From NCBI RefSeq assembly GCF_014174475.1, contig NZ_JACJUD010000001.1, positions 806,001 to 870,000 on the forward strand: a stretch of 64,000 bases of DNA. Reading direction: 5' to 3'. Below the pieces are notes generated by a model. That model was not told where the DNA came from. It did not search any database and was given only the letters and a program-made list of their open reading frames with translations. This DNA comes from Aquipseudomonas ullengensis (GTDB lineage: Bacteria; Pseudomonadota; Gammaproteobacteria; Pseudomonadales; Pseudomonadaceae). Below are positions 42,128 through 50,823 of the stretch, in pieces (within the stretch, counting starts at the first letter, position 1; each line of letters begins with the position of its first letter). The translations under genes and the position numbers were made by a program.

Positions 42128-42154
42128 CCGCCGCACACCCTGGGGGTGCGGCGG
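42128..42154 (-). terminator. Hairpin between binding-protein and permease genes
   Basis: Perfect 9-bp stem CCGCCGCAC / GTGCGGCGG. Lying inside an operon, it may attenuate transcription or protect the upstream mRNA so that the binding protein is made in excess over the permease, as in other ABC operons. No U-run is seen on the minus strand. Confidence 0.45.
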
Positions 42155-42207
42155 CGCAGGTATTTCGTGATTTCGCGAACCAGGGAAACGCCGAACTCTC
42201 CATCTAC

Positions 42208-42278
42208 CGTCGCTCCCGCGCAGGCGGGAGCCCAGGTGCCGCGGGCCTTCTGGATTCCCGCCTTCGCGGGAATGACGG
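42208..42278. repeat. REP-like inverted repeat pair within the ABC operon
   Basis: CCGTCGCTCCCGCGCAGGCG (42208-42227) and the inverted CCCGCCTTCGCGGGAATGACG (42258-42278) are diverged arms of the family at 38665-38809. It lies in the 233-bp gap between binding-protein and permease genes. Confidence 0.7.
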
Positions 42279-42331
42279 TTTTTCAGCGTTTTCCTAACAG
42301 CCGGAAGCCGGCCCGAAGGCCGCGCCGCCAA

Positions 42332-43321
42332 TCACTTGGGCGTAACGAAACGGGTGTCGACCAGGTCGTCATAGCTGACGTTGTAGGGCTTGCCCTGCAG
42401 GCTGGTCCAGGTGTCGTTGGCCAGCTTGATGATGCCGGCGATGTCACCCTCTTTACCCGGCGTGCCCAGCAGCTTCTCGCTCATGGCCTGGTCGTAGAAC
42501 TTCACGCCCTTGGCCGCTTCGGCCAGATCCTTGGGGTCGGACAGGTAGCCGCCGACGCCCTTGGCCATGATCGCGTAGGCCTCCTGCGGATGGGTCTTGG
42601 TGTACTCGACTGCCTTGTACAGGCCGCTGACCAGCGCCTTCACATCCTCCGGCTGCTTGTCGATCACGTCGCAGGACAGCGCCACCACGTCGACGATCAC
42701 GCCGGGGGTTTCGCTGCTGTCGATCAGCACCTTGCCCTGGCCCTTGGCCTTGACCAGCGACAGGTGCGGTTCCCAGGTCACGGCCGCCGGTACACGGCCG
42801 GCGATGAAGGCGGTGGCCGCGTCGTCGGCGGTCATGTTCTGGATTTCCAGGTCGCTCATGCTCATGCCTTTCTGCTTGAGCAGGTAGGACAGCCAGAACT
42901 GCGACACCGAGCCTTCGTTGACCGCGACCGACTGGCCCTTGAGCTGCTCCAGGCTGGTGACGTCCTTGCCCACCAGCACGCCGTCGCCACCGTGGCTTTC
43001 GTCCAGTGCGGCAACGGCCTTGAAGCAGAAGTCCTTGGAGCGGTACTTGAGGATTTCATCGATGGTCGACGCCGAGCCGGACAGCTTGCCGGAGGCTTGC
43101 GCCGCCATGTACATGGCCGACTCCTCGATCACGGTGAAGTCGACATCCAGGCCCTGTTCCTTGAAGTAGCCGAGGTCGCGGGCCAGGTACAGGGTGCCGT
43201 AGCCGACCCAGGTGGTGTGGCCGATGGTCAGGCTGCCAGCCTGGGCGCTAGCGGCGGCGCCCACGGCGAGTGCCGCGGTTAGAAGGGACAGCGAGGTACG
43301 CTTGAGCAAGGACTTGCGCAT
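42332..43321 (-). CDS. TauA/NMT1-type ABC substrate-binding protein
   Basis: 329 residues with a signal peptide (about 1-28, ending AQA) followed by SLTIGHTTWVGYGTLYLARD, the usual start of TauA/SsuA/NMT1-like receptors for small amine, sulfonate or pyrimidine-like ligands. GKLSGSASTIDEILKY and FIAGRVPAAVTWEPHLS are the pocket-region blocks. It is upstream of its permease and ATPase, and 287 bp downstream of an aminotransferase gene. The ligand is not predictable. Confidence 0.9.
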   Translation of the reverse strand: MRKSLLKRTSLSLLTAALAVGAAASAQAGSLTIGHTTWVGYGTLYLARDLGYFKEQGLDVDFTVIEESAMYMAAQASGKLSGSASTIDEILKYRSKDFCFKAVAALDESHGGDGVLVGKDVTSLEQLKGQSVAVNEGSVSQFWLSYLLKQKGMSMSDLEIQNMTADDAATAFIAGRVPAAVTWEPHLSLVKAKGQGKVLIDSSETPGVIVDVVALSCDVIDKQPEDVKALVSGLYKAVEYTKTHPQEAYAIMAKGVGGYLSDPKDLAEAAKGVKFYDQAMSEKLLGTPGKEGDIAGIIKLANDTWTSLQGKPYNVSYDDLVDTRFVTPK

Positions 43322-43490
43322 GGAACACTCCCACAGCCTGACGGCTTTAGTTATTGGTTGAATAGCGGGGCAGTAATTGGCCACTGGCCAAGGGGTTCCG
43401 TGACCCCGGCCTCTGTCGGGCCGGGGTTCTTGTTCTGGGCTGACACCCGCTGCCGGGCGCCACGGTTCACGCAATGAAACGGTGGAGCAC

Positions 43491-43593
43491 TGTAGGAGCC
43501 AGCTTGCTGGCGATCAGCGGAGCAACAGCCAGTAGCCCGGACTTCAGTCCGGGGCCTGCTGGTGACTCCGCTCCCGGACTGAAGTCCGGGCTA
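43491..43593. repeat. TGTAGGAGC REP element plus TAGCCCGG inverted pair
   Basis: TGTAGGAGCCAGCTTGCTGG (43491-43510, continuing CGAT) is the classical P. putida/fluorescens-type REP sequence. After it, 43533-43553 and 43573-43593 are perfect 21-bp inverted copies starting TAGCCCGGACT, each itself a palindrome. They lie between the aminotransferase and binding-protein genes. Confidence 0.85.
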
Positions 43594-43608
43594 CGGAATG
43601 CGTGACGC

Positions 43609-44991
43609 TTACAACAGCTTCAGTTCGCGGGCGCTGCGGTCCACCGCGCGCTTGGTCTTCTCCACCAGTTCGTCGAGTTCGGCGCGGGTCGCCACCAGGG
43701 CCGGGGCCATGATCATGCGGCCCTGGGTGGAGCGAATGATCAGCCCCTCGTCGAAGCCATGGGTGCGGCAGCCCCAGGCGATATCGCCTTCGTTGGCGAA
43801 GCGCTTGCGGGTGGCCTTGTCCTCGGCGAACTGCAGCGCGGCGACCAGGCCGACACCCTGGATTTCGCCCACCAGCGGGTGATCGCTGAAGGTGTCGCGC
43901 AGCAGCTTCTGCAAGTACGGGCCGGTGTCGTTCTTCACCTGGGTGACGATGCCTTCGTCGCGCAACGCCTTGAGGTTGGCGATGGCCACGGCCGCCGCCA
44001 CCGGGTGGCCGGAATAGGTCAGGCCGTGGGCGAACACACCGCCCTGCTGCACCAGCACGTCGGCCATGCGCTTGCTCAGCACCAGGCCGCCCATGGGGAT
44101 GTAGCCACTGGTCAGGCCCTTGGCGATGGTCAGGGTGTCCGGCTCGAAACCGAAGTGCTGGTGGGCGAACCACTCACCGGTGCGACCGAAGCCGCCGATC
44201 ACTTCGTCAGCGCTCAGCAGTACGTCGTACTTGCGGCAGATGCGCTGGATTTCCGCCCAGTAGCTGGCCGGCGGGAAGATCATGCCGCCAGCGCCCTGGA
44301 AGGGTTCGGCGACGAACGCGGCGACGTTCTCGGCGCCCAGTTCGAGGATCTTGGTTTCCAGCTCGCGCGCCGCCTTGAGGCCGAACTCCTCTTCCGTCAG
44401 GTCGCCGCCCTCGGCGTACCAGTACGGCTCACCGATGTGGGCGAAGTCCGGCAGCATGCCGCCCATCTCGTGCATGAAACCCATGCCGCCGAGGGCGGTG
44501 CTGCCCAGGGTGGAGCCGTGGTAGCCGTTCCAGCGGCCGATCATGATTTTCTTCTGCGGCTTGCCGAGGATCTGCCAGTAGCGGCGCACGGTGCGGATCA
44601 GCACCTCGTTGGCCTCGGAGCCGGAGTTGGTGTAGATGGCGTGGCTGTAGTGCGCCGGCAGCAGGCTGAACAGCAGCTCGGACAGCTCGATCACCCGCGG
44701 GTGAGTGGTGTGGAAGAACAGGTTGTAGTACGCCAGCTCTTCCAGCTGGCGGCTGGCGGCGGCGTTGAGGTCGGCGCGGCCGTAGCCCAGCGCGGTGCAC
44801 CACAGGCCGGACATGCCATCCAGGTAGCGCTTGCCGTTGCTGTCCCAGAGATTCAGCCCCTGGCCCTTGGTGATCACCAGGGCGCCCTTCTCGTTGAGCG
44901 CCTTCTGGTCGAGGAAGGCATGGATGTGGTGCGCCGCATCCAGCGCCTGGTAATCCTGGGTGGAACGGGTCGGGGTGATCTGGGCAGTCAT
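43609..44991 (-). CDS. Class III aminotransferase (putrescine/omega-amino-acid type)
   Basis: 460 residues of the PLP-dependent omega-aminotransferase group: GMSGLWCTALGYGR, the IYTNSGSEANEVLI phosphate loop, WNGYHGST, LSADEVIGGFGRTGEW and the Schiff-base lysine in LTIAKGLTSGYIPMGG. It is close in pattern to the Pseudomonas pyruvate-linked polyamine aminotransferases (SpuC, PA5313 type). An aldehyde dehydrogenase gene precedes it by 31 bp, so the pair probably turns an amine into the acid. The exact amine is unproven. Confidence 0.88.
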   Translation of the reverse strand: MTAQITPTRSTQDYQALDAAHHIHAFLDQKALNEKGALVITKGQGLNLWDSNGKRYLDGMSGLWCTALGYGRADLNAAASRQLEELAYYNLFFHTTHPRVIELSELLFSLLPAHYSHAIYTNSGSEANEVLIRTVRRYWQILGKPQKKIMIGRWNGYHGSTLGSTALGGMGFMHEMGGMLPDFAHIGEPYWYAEGGDLTEEEFGLKAARELETKILELGAENVAAFVAEPFQGAGGMIFPPASYWAEIQRICRKYDVLLSADEVIGGFGRTGEWFAHQHFGFEPDTLTIAKGLTSGYIPMGGLVLSKRMADVLVQQGGVFAHGLTYSGHPVAAAVAIANLKALRDEGIVTQVKNDTGPYLQKLLRDTFSDHPLVGEIQGVGLVAALQFAEDKATRKRFANEGDIAWGCRTHGFDEGLIIRSTQGRMIMAPALVATRAELDELVEKTKRAVDRSARELKLL

Positions 44992-45022
44992 CGCAAGGTC
45001 TCCTGGCATGCCGGTACGCAAC

Positions 45023-46513
45023 TCAACGGAGTTGGAACCAGGTCGTTTTAAGCTGGGTGTATTTGTCGAACGAGTGCAGCGACAGGTCGCGGCCAAAACC
45101 GGATTGCTTGCCGCCACCGAAGGGCACGCTGACGTCGAGGGCGTCCACGGTATTCACCGACACGGTGCCCACCTTGAGCCGGCGCGCCACGCGGTGGGCG
45201 CGATTGAGGTCATCGCTCCACACCGAGGCCGCCAGGCCGTAAATGCTGTCGTTGGCCAGGCGCAGGGCCTGCTCTTCGCTGTCGAATGCAGTCACCGCCA
45301 GCACCGGGCCGAAGACTTCCTCACGGGCCAGGCGCATGTCCGCCTGCACGCCGGTGAAGATGGTCGGTTCGATGAAGTTGCTGGAGCCGTTGAAGCTCAG
45401 CTGGCGGCCGCCGCAGACGCGCTGCACGCCGGCACCTTCGGCACTGCGGATGAAGTCCATGATGCGTGCCGTCTGGCGCTCGTCGACGATGGCGCCGGCG
45501 CGGCTGGCCGGGTTCAGTGGGTCACCCGGCTGCCAGTCGCGGGCCTTGGCCTGCAGGCGCTCGATGAATTCGTCGTGGATCGAGCGTTCCACCAGCAGGC
45601 GCGAGTTGGCCGAGCAGACCTCGCCCTGGTTGAAGAAGATGCCGAAGGCGGCTTTCTCCGCCGCCAGGTCGAGGTCCTGGCAATCGGCGAACACCAGGTT
45701 GGCGCTCTTGCCGCCGCACTCCAGCCAGACCTGCTTGAGGTTGGACTGCGCCGAGTAGGCCATGAAGTATTTGCCCACCTCGGTGGAGCCGGTGAACACC
45801 AGGCAGTCCACGTCCGGGTGCAGGCCGAGGGCCTTGCCGGCGCTTTCGCCGAGGCCCGGCACGACGTTGAACACGCCCTCCGGAATCCCGGCTTCGAGGG
45901 CCAGTTCGGCCAGGCGCAGGGCGGAGAACGGCGACTGCTCGGCGGGCTTGAGAATCACCGAGTTGCCGGCGGCCAGGGCCGGCGCGAGTTTCCAGGCGGC
46001 CATGTCCAGCGGGAAGTTCCACGGCACCACGGCGGCGACCACGCCCAGGGCTTCGCGGGTAATGGTGGCGAGTACATTGCCGGCGCTGGGCGCTACCTGG
46101 TCATAGAGTTTGTCGATGCTTTCGGCGTACCAGCGGAACACCCCGGCCGCGCCCGGCACGTCGATGTTCCAGGCGTCCATCACCGGCTTGCCCATGTTCA
46201 GCGAATCGAGCAGGGCCAGTTCGTCGCGGTGGGCGAGGATCAGGTCGGCGAGCTTGAGCAACACCTGCTTGCGCTCGGCCGGTGTGCGTTGCGACCACAC
46301 CCCGGCCTCGAAGGACTGGCGCGCGGCACGCACGGCCAGGTCGACCTCGGCGGCGCCACAGGCGGCAACGTTGCTCAGCAGTTGCCCAGTGGCCGGGTTG
46401 AACGACGCGAAGGTCGCGCCCGACTCGGCGGCGACCAGGCGCCCGCCGATCAGAGCACGATCGATGAAGCGTTGCTGTTGTGCCCGTTGTTGCCAGTCAC
46501 TGAGCTCGTACAC
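45023..46513 (-). CDS. Aldehyde dehydrogenase (KauB/PuuC type)
   Basis: 496 residues from a GTG preceded by AAGGGGAT. ALDH landmarks: NPATGQ, VPWNFPLDMAAWKLAPALAAGN (NAD site), VFTGSTEVGK, catalytic Glu in LECGGKSAN and Cys in NQGEVCSANSRLLVE, and FGPVLAVTAFDSEEQAL. Length and sequence resemble KauB and PuuC, which oxidise 4-guanidinobutyr- or 3-aminopropion-/gamma-aminobutyraldehyde. Coupled to the aminotransferase gene. Confidence 0.9.
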   Translation of the reverse strand: MYELSDWQQRAQQQRFIDRALIGGRLVAAESGATFASFNPATGQLLSNVAACGAAEVDLAVRAARQSFEAGVWSQRTPAERKQVLLKLADLILAHRDELALLDSLNMGKPVMDAWNIDVPGAAGVFRWYAESIDKLYDQVAPSAGNVLATITREALGVVAAVVPWNFPLDMAAWKLAPALAAGNSVILKPAEQSPFSALRLAELALEAGIPEGVFNVVPGLGESAGKALGLHPDVDCLVFTGSTEVGKYFMAYSAQSNLKQVWLECGGKSANLVFADCQDLDLAAEKAAFGIFFNQGEVCSANSRLLVERSIHDEFIERLQAKARDWQPGDPLNPASRAGAIVDERQTARIMDFIRSAEGAGVQRVCGGRQLSFNGSSNFIEPTIFTGVQADMRLAREEVFGPVLAVTAFDSEEQALRLANDSIYGLAASVWSDDLNRAHRVARRLKVGTVSVNTVDALDVSVPFGGGKQSGFGRDLSLHSFDKYTQLKTTWFQLR

Positions 46514-46932
46514 CGCTATCCCCTTCCACCGATTGAATGGTTGTTGCGGACTGATGGTGGCCGAAGCGGGGGGATAGGAAAATTATTAAAAATGTCATCG
46601 GGACATACGAAAAAGCTGCCTTGCCCCGCACCACTTTCGCGCAGCCTGCCGGCTTGTTGTGCAACCTGCGGAATTGGCGTCGTCCAGCCTGCCTGGAGTG
46701 GCTGCAACGGCACGCCGTTAGCGCCCCGACGCAGCGCCGGAGCCGTCACTCAGAATCGGCCTGGATACCGCATGGCGCCTGGCTCCGCACCAGCAGCGCC
46801 AGACCAGCAACGCACGCGCCGAGCACCCGCACGGCGTGTTCGCTCGCGCCACGGGAAACAGGCGAGAAACGCCCGCCACGCACCCACTAATGCCCCATCG
46901 CGGGGCACCCGGCAGGCCCTGGCGCGGATGAA
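46514..46932. other. 419-bp spacer between ALDH and hydrolase genes
   Basis: No convincing gene. Read leftward, one frame is open for about 37 codons (including LGACVAGLALLVRSQAP) with protein-like composition but matches nothing I recognise; it may be part of a dispersed repeat. A weak hairpin TGCCCC/GGGGCA lies at 46891-46907. The ALDH promoter must lie here unless it is co-transcribed with the hydrolase gene. Confidence 0.5.
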
Positions 46933-47733
46933 TCAGTCGCCCGTCAGCGCCCCATACAAGGCCGGGCGGCGATCCTGCAGATAGGGGAAAACCTCGCGCC
47001 ATTGCGCACTGTTGGCGCGTGACAGATCGGTCACCAGCAGCGCCTCGCCACCGGCCGCCACCACCAGGCGCTGGCCATTCGGCGCGGCCACGCAGGAGCC
47101 ACCGAGGAAGGCCAAACCCTCCTCCACGCCGCTGTGGTTGCAGTAGGCGACGAACACCTGGTTCTCCACCGCCCGCGCCGGCACGATCAGCTCCGGCACG
47201 GCGGTGTATTCCGGGGTCAGCGCGGTGGGCACCAGCACCAGTTCGGCGCCGGCCAGGGCCAGGGTGCGCACGTTCTCCGGGAATTCCACGTCGAAACAGA
47301 TCAACAGGCCGACCCGCCAGCCGGCGAACTCGACCGGCGCCTGCAGGCTGTCGCCCGCCGTGAACAGCTCGCGCTCCATCGGCCCGAACAGGTGAGTCTT
47401 GCGGTAATTGGCCAGGCTACGCCCCTGGGCATCGATCAACTGCGCCGAGTTGTAGGGCTTGCCGCCCTGCTCGTGCCGTTCGGCATAGCCGTAGCAGATG
47501 GCCACGCCATGCTCGCGCGCCAGCGCGGCAATGCGCTGCGCCGCCGGGCCATCGGCCGCCTCGGCCAGGGCGGCCATTTGCGCCGGCAGGTTGTAGCCAC
47601 CCAGCCACAGTTCGGGGCACAACAGCAGCTGCGCGCCGCTGGCCACCGCCGCGCGCACCTGGGCTTCGAGTGCCTGCAGGTTGGCGGCTACATCGCCGGG
47701 AAAGCCTTGGGTTTGCCATAGGGCCAAGCGCAT
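46933..47733 (-). CDS. Carbon-nitrogen (nitrilase-family) hydrolase
   Basis: 266 residues with the Glu-Lys-Cys triad: Glu41 (LLCPELWLGG), Lys112 (YRKTHLFGPMERELF) and Cys146 (GLLICFDVEFPE). The family hydrolyses amides or nitriles; the length and blocks resemble amidase members of the nitrilase superfamily. It is upstream of the aldehyde dehydrogenase/aminotransferase genes on the same strand and divergent from a LysR gene. A role on an amide such as a guanidino- or aminobutyramide is possible but inferred only from context. Confidence 0.88.
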   Translation of the reverse strand: MRLALWQTQGFPGDVAANLQALEAQVRAAVASGAQLLLCPELWLGGYNLPAQMAALAEAADGPAAQRIAALAREHGVAICYGYAERHEQGGKPYNSAQLIDAQGRSLANYRKTHLFGPMERELFTAGDSLQAPVEFAGWRVGLLICFDVEFPENVRTLALAGAELVLVPTALTPEYTAVPELIVPARAVENQVFVAYCNHSGVEEGLAFLGGSCVAAPNGQRLVVAAGGEALLVTDLSRANSAQWREVFPYLQDRRPALYGALTGD

Positions 47734-48145
47734 CGTGTTCTCCTGATCGTGTATGGGTTTTGCAGAGTATTCGGCCAATGCGTAGCACGAATCGCACCCG
47801 GCCTTCCCAGCCCGTCATCCTCGCGAAGGCGGGGATCCAGAAACAGCCACTCGGTGCATTCCCGATTCATCGAGTTGGCTATAGCACTCTGGGTCCCCGC
47901 CTTCGCGAGGACGACGGGGGAAGGTGGAATCGCGTAGCGACGACGCTCGGCAGTCACGCGCGTAGTCATCAAGTGTGTCTACGCCCGCCTGTGTCGGGTT
48001 CTTCGCGACATTAAACAGGCTCTAACGAACACCGCAGGCCATGAAAAATATCCCTGCAAGCGAGAAAAATGTTCATCAACCACGCCAGCCACCCAGCCCC
48101 GCAACGGGGTATGGTGCTGGCTGCAATCATTTGTCGAGATCTGCT
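47734..48145. other. Divergent region between hydrolase and LysR genes
   Basis: 412 bases with a REP-like pair (47811-47918) and, to the right, AT-richer DNA (about 48030-48110) where LysR-controlled promoters would be expected. No gene is seen; no LysR box could be assigned. Confidence 0.6.
47811..47918. repeat. REP-like inverted repeat pair
   Basis: Arms 47811-47840 and 47889-47918 are near-perfect inverted 30-bp copies (two mismatches) containing CCTCGCGAAGGCGGGGA. It belongs to the family at 38665-38809. Confidence 0.8.
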
Positions 48146-49066
48146 GTGGCTTCCTACACCCTGCGTCAATTGAAGTATTTCGTCACCACCGTCGAGTGCG
48201 GCAGCGTCGCCGAAGCGTCGCGCAAGCTGTACATCGCCCAGCCGTCCATTTCCACTGCGATCAAGGGCCTGGAAGAAAGTTTCGGCGTGCAACTGTTCAT
48301 CCGTCACCACGCCCAGGGCGTATCGCTGACCCCCAGTGGCGCACGCTTCTACCGCAAGGCCCAGGAGCTGCTGCGCATGTCCAAGGAGTTCGAACAGAAC
48401 GCCCTGGCCGACAACGACGTGGTGGCCGGGCAGATCGACATCGGCTGCTTCGAGACCGTCGCCCCGCTGTACCTGCCACGCCTGATCGCCGGCTTTCGCG
48501 AGCGCTTCCCCGGTGTGGAAATCCGCCTGCACGACGGCGAGCAGCAGGAGCTGGTGCAAGGCCTGACCGGCGGGCGCTTCGACCTGACGATCTTCTACGA
48601 GCACGACCTCGACAGCACCATCGAAACCGAATCGCTGATGCCGCCGCAGCGCCCCTATGCGCTGCTGCCCGAAGGCCACCGCTTTGCCAGCCAGAGCCAG
48701 GTATCGCTGCGCGACCTGGCGTTGGAGCCGATGATCCTGCTCGACGTGCTGCCGAGCCGTACCTACTTCGTGAGCATCTTCGAGGAACTGGGCCTGACGC
48801 CGAACATCGTCTTCAGCTCACCCTCGATCGAGATGGTGCGCGGCATGGTTGGCCAGGGTTTCGGCTTCTCGGTGCTGGTCACCAAGCCACATTCGGAATG
48901 CACCTACGACGGCAAGCGCGTGGTCTGCGTCAACATCAGCGAAGACATCACCGGCTCCGCCCTGGTCGCCGGCTGGCTCAAGCGCAGCCAGCTGACCAAG
49001 CCGGCGCGGCTGTTTGTCGAATACTGCAAAGAGCAGTTGGCGCCGGTCGCCGCCAAAGCCGAGTAA
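48146..49066 (+). CDS. LysR-type transcriptional regulator
   Basis: 306 residues if started at GTG 48146 (ASYTLRQLKYFVTTVECGS); an upstream frame of 35 codons is open but not LysR-like. Winged helix-turn-helix at about 16-42 (VAEASRKLYIAQPSISTAI) and an effector domain with IDIGCFETVAPLYLPRLIAGF. It is divergent from the hydrolase/ALDH/aminotransferase cluster and so probably controls it. Start codon choice is uncertain. Confidence 0.88.
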   Translation: MASYTLRQLKYFVTTVECGSVAEASRKLYIAQPSISTAIKGLEESFGVQLFIRHHAQGVSLTPSGARFYRKAQELLRMSKEFEQNALADNDVVAGQIDIGCFETVAPLYLPRLIAGFRERFPGVEIRLHDGEQQELVQGLTGGRFDLTIFYEHDLDSTIETESLMPPQRPYALLPEGHRFASQSQVSLRDLALEPMILLDVLPSRTYFVSIFEELGLTPNIVFSSPSIEMVRGMVGQGFGFSVLVTKPHSECTYDGKRVVCVNISEDITGSALVAGWLKRSQLTKPARLFVEYCKEQLAPVAAKAE

Positions 49067-49084
49067 GGGCTTACTGATCGTGTT

Positions 49085-49128
49085 GATCGTTCCCACGTCG
49101 AGGCGTCGAACCGCCCGCGTGGGAATGC
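49085..49128. repeat. GATCGTTCCCACG dyad, diverged copy
   Basis: GATCGTTCCCACG (49085-49097) faces CGTGGGAATGC (49118-49128); loop of 20 nt. Same family as 40430-40457. It lies between convergent LysR and outer-membrane-protein genes. Confidence 0.65.
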
Positions 49129-49163
49129 AGTGGACCGCCTGCCTAGCGCCATAGAGGCAGCGC

Positions 49164-50111
49164 TTAGAAGCTCATGGCCAGCCCCAGTGACGAGCCATAC
49201 ACGTTGTCGCCCCACATGTAGCGCAACACCAGGCGGGTGCGCGTGATGAAAACGTCATAGGCGCTGGAGTCCAGCTCCAGGCCCGCGCCAACGGTGAACA
49301 GCCGATCGAAACCGAGCGCCCCGCGCTGGTCGCCCAGGTATTCGGAATACGAGTGCTCCAGCACATAACGCACCGGCCGCTGCAGCGCCACGAAACCGGT
49401 CGGCGCCCGCCAGCGCGCCCACAGGTTGGTGGCTTCGGCGCTGGCCGAACCCTCGATCGCCTTGTCGCCGCCGATGTTGTGCAGCTCGATGTTGCTGTAG
49501 CGCAGCTCCAGGTCGACCTCGTAATCGGGGCGCACGCGCTCCCAGTCCAGCATCAGCGAACCGCCGAGCCCGCCGACACTCATGTGGCCGTCATCGAGGA
49601 ACTCGATGTCGCGGTCGAAACGCTGGTTGATGAAGACCCGGGCCAGGTTGACGTCGCTACTGATATAGCCGAGCGAGAAGTTGGCGATGGGCCGCACCAC
49701 CCACTCGTCATTCAGCGGGAAGTCCCAACCGATGCCGCCGGTGGCCGACACCGTGGTCCATTTGAGTGGCACCCGCCGCGAATCCTGGCCGTCGCTGAGG
49801 ACAAAGCGCGGGTCATAACGGCTGTAGGCGGCCGAGCCTTCCAGGTACAGCGGGAAGTCGTCACTCATGGTGGCGCCACCGCCGAACTGCACCAGGGTCA
49901 GGTTCGGATTGTCGCTCTGCGCATCGTTGAAACTCAGCGAGCTGGACGCCAGGTCCGGCACCACCGAGAACGACATCAAGGCCAGCACGCCGTTGACCTT
50001 CTCCTCCAGATCAACCTGCGACAGCCGCAGCGGCTCAGCCTGCGCCTCCAGCGCCACCAGCAAGCCCAACCCGCCAAGGCATCTGCCCATACCGCGTGCC
50101 CGCCTGTGCAT
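49164..50111 (-). CDS. Outer-membrane beta-barrel protein of unknown function
   Basis: 315 residues starting at ATG 50111 (AAGGGGGAT upstream), with a signal peptide ending LEAQA and alternating beta-strand sequence throughout (for example GGIGWDFPLNDEWVVRPIAN, YEVDLELRYSNIEL), ending in GLAMSF: a C-terminal Phe as needed for barrel insertion by Bam. No ligand or enzyme motif is seen. An in-frame ATG at 50117 is possible. Confidence 0.8.
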   Translation of the reverse strand: MHRRARGMGRCLGGLGLLVALEAQAEPLRLSQVDLEEKVNGVLALMSFSVVPDLASSSLSFNDAQSDNPNLTLVQFGGGATMSDDFPLYLEGSAAYSRYDPRFVLSDGQDSRRVPLKWTTVSATGGIGWDFPLNDEWVVRPIANFSLGYISSDVNLARVFINQRFDRDIEFLDDGHMSVGGLGGSLMLDWERVRPDYEVDLELRYSNIELHNIGGDKAIEGSASAEATNLWARWRAPTGFVALQRPVRYVLEHSYSEYLGDQRGALGFDRLFTVGAGLELDSSAYDVFITRTRLVLRYMWGDNVYGSSLGLAMSF

Positions 50112-50511
50112 ACCCATCCCCCTTGCGAACAATTCCTGGCCACCCAGGCCGCGCCTCCTCGCCCTGGAGAAAAGGCGCTTACCGCAGGATAGCGGAGCCC
50201 TTCGCCGACATTGTTACGCCCACCCATTGCGAGACGAACGGCAAAACAAGCCAAGGGCAAAACCGCTGCGGCTAGCAGCGCGGCGAGATACCCGGCACCC
50301 GGTGGACAGCCTGATGGCAAAACAGTAGCGTCAGACATTAACGGCCAAGCAGTTGCTTGGCTAGCGGGCTTGTCGTGCTGGATGCGCTTACTTGCAAGGG
50401 CTGTGGTGTTGGCCCTAAGTGCGCAGTAACTGAGTTAACGACAAGGAATGTTATTCGACACTTATGCCGCCTAATAGTAATTAGGTTCCACTCAGAAAAA
50501 AGAGCCTGCAC
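50112..50511. other. Spacer before the cassette-like cluster
   Basis: 400 bases with no credible gene. It contains a perfect 8-bp stem hairpin GCCAAGCA/TGCTTGGC (50344-50361). G+C falls visibly toward 50,440. ATTAGGT (50477-50483) complements, at six of seven positions, the degenerate R'' box ACCTAAA of the first attC-like site, so the first cassette may begin here. Confidence 0.5.
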
Positions 50512-50742
50512 ATGACGCCATACAAAAACAACAACGGAAACTCCAACGTCGAGTCTTTTGACATAACCGACGATGCAATTCATGTTCGCTTCAAATCGGG
50601 TCGCTTTCGGAATTACCTCTACAACTCACTGCGCCCAGGAAAGCTCGTCGTCGACCGCATGAAGGCTCTAGCTGTCCAAGGACATGGTCTGAATTCTTAT
50701 ATTTCGACAACGGTCAGAAGTCGCTTTGTCCGGAAGTGGTAA
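50512..50742 (+). CDS. Small KTSC-like protein in a gene-cassette context
   Basis: 76 residues. The pattern IHVRFKSGRFRNYLYNSLRPGK...MKALAVQGHGLNSYI resembles the short KTSC fold, whose role is unknown. G+C is much lower than in flanking genes. The stop codon abuts the attC-like site at 50743, the standard compact layout of an integron cassette. Confidence 0.7.
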   Translation: MTPYKNNNGNSNVESFDITDDAIHVRFKSGRFRNYLYNSLRPGKLVVDRMKALAVQGHGLNSYISTTVRSRFVRKW

Positions 50743-50818
50743 ACCTAAAAATGCGATCAAAGCGCTCACTTCGCTCGCTGAAACCGGCGAAGCCGGCCCA
50801 TTATCTAAATCGTTAGGC
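50743..50818 (+). other. attC-like site 1 (76 bp)
   Basis: Right core GTTAGGC (50812-50818) is the perfect R' box; the left box ACCTAAA (50743-50749) is degenerate. Between them lies a self-complementary stretch with ACCGGCGAAGCCGG, homologous to that of site 2. It follows the KTSC-like stop directly and precedes the DUF2971 gene start by 5 bp. Confidence 0.75.
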
Positions 50819-50823
50819 CATCC

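Noticed and set aside
44960..46984. A 674-codon rightward frame antisense to the aldehyde dehydrogenase gene
   Set aside because: It covers a certain ALDH gene and has no recognisable domain; a GC-skew shadow.
50408..50483. A fourth attC site upstream of the KTSC-like gene
   Set aside because: Only the right core resembles an R' box; the centre does not match the other sites, so it is mentioned but not called.
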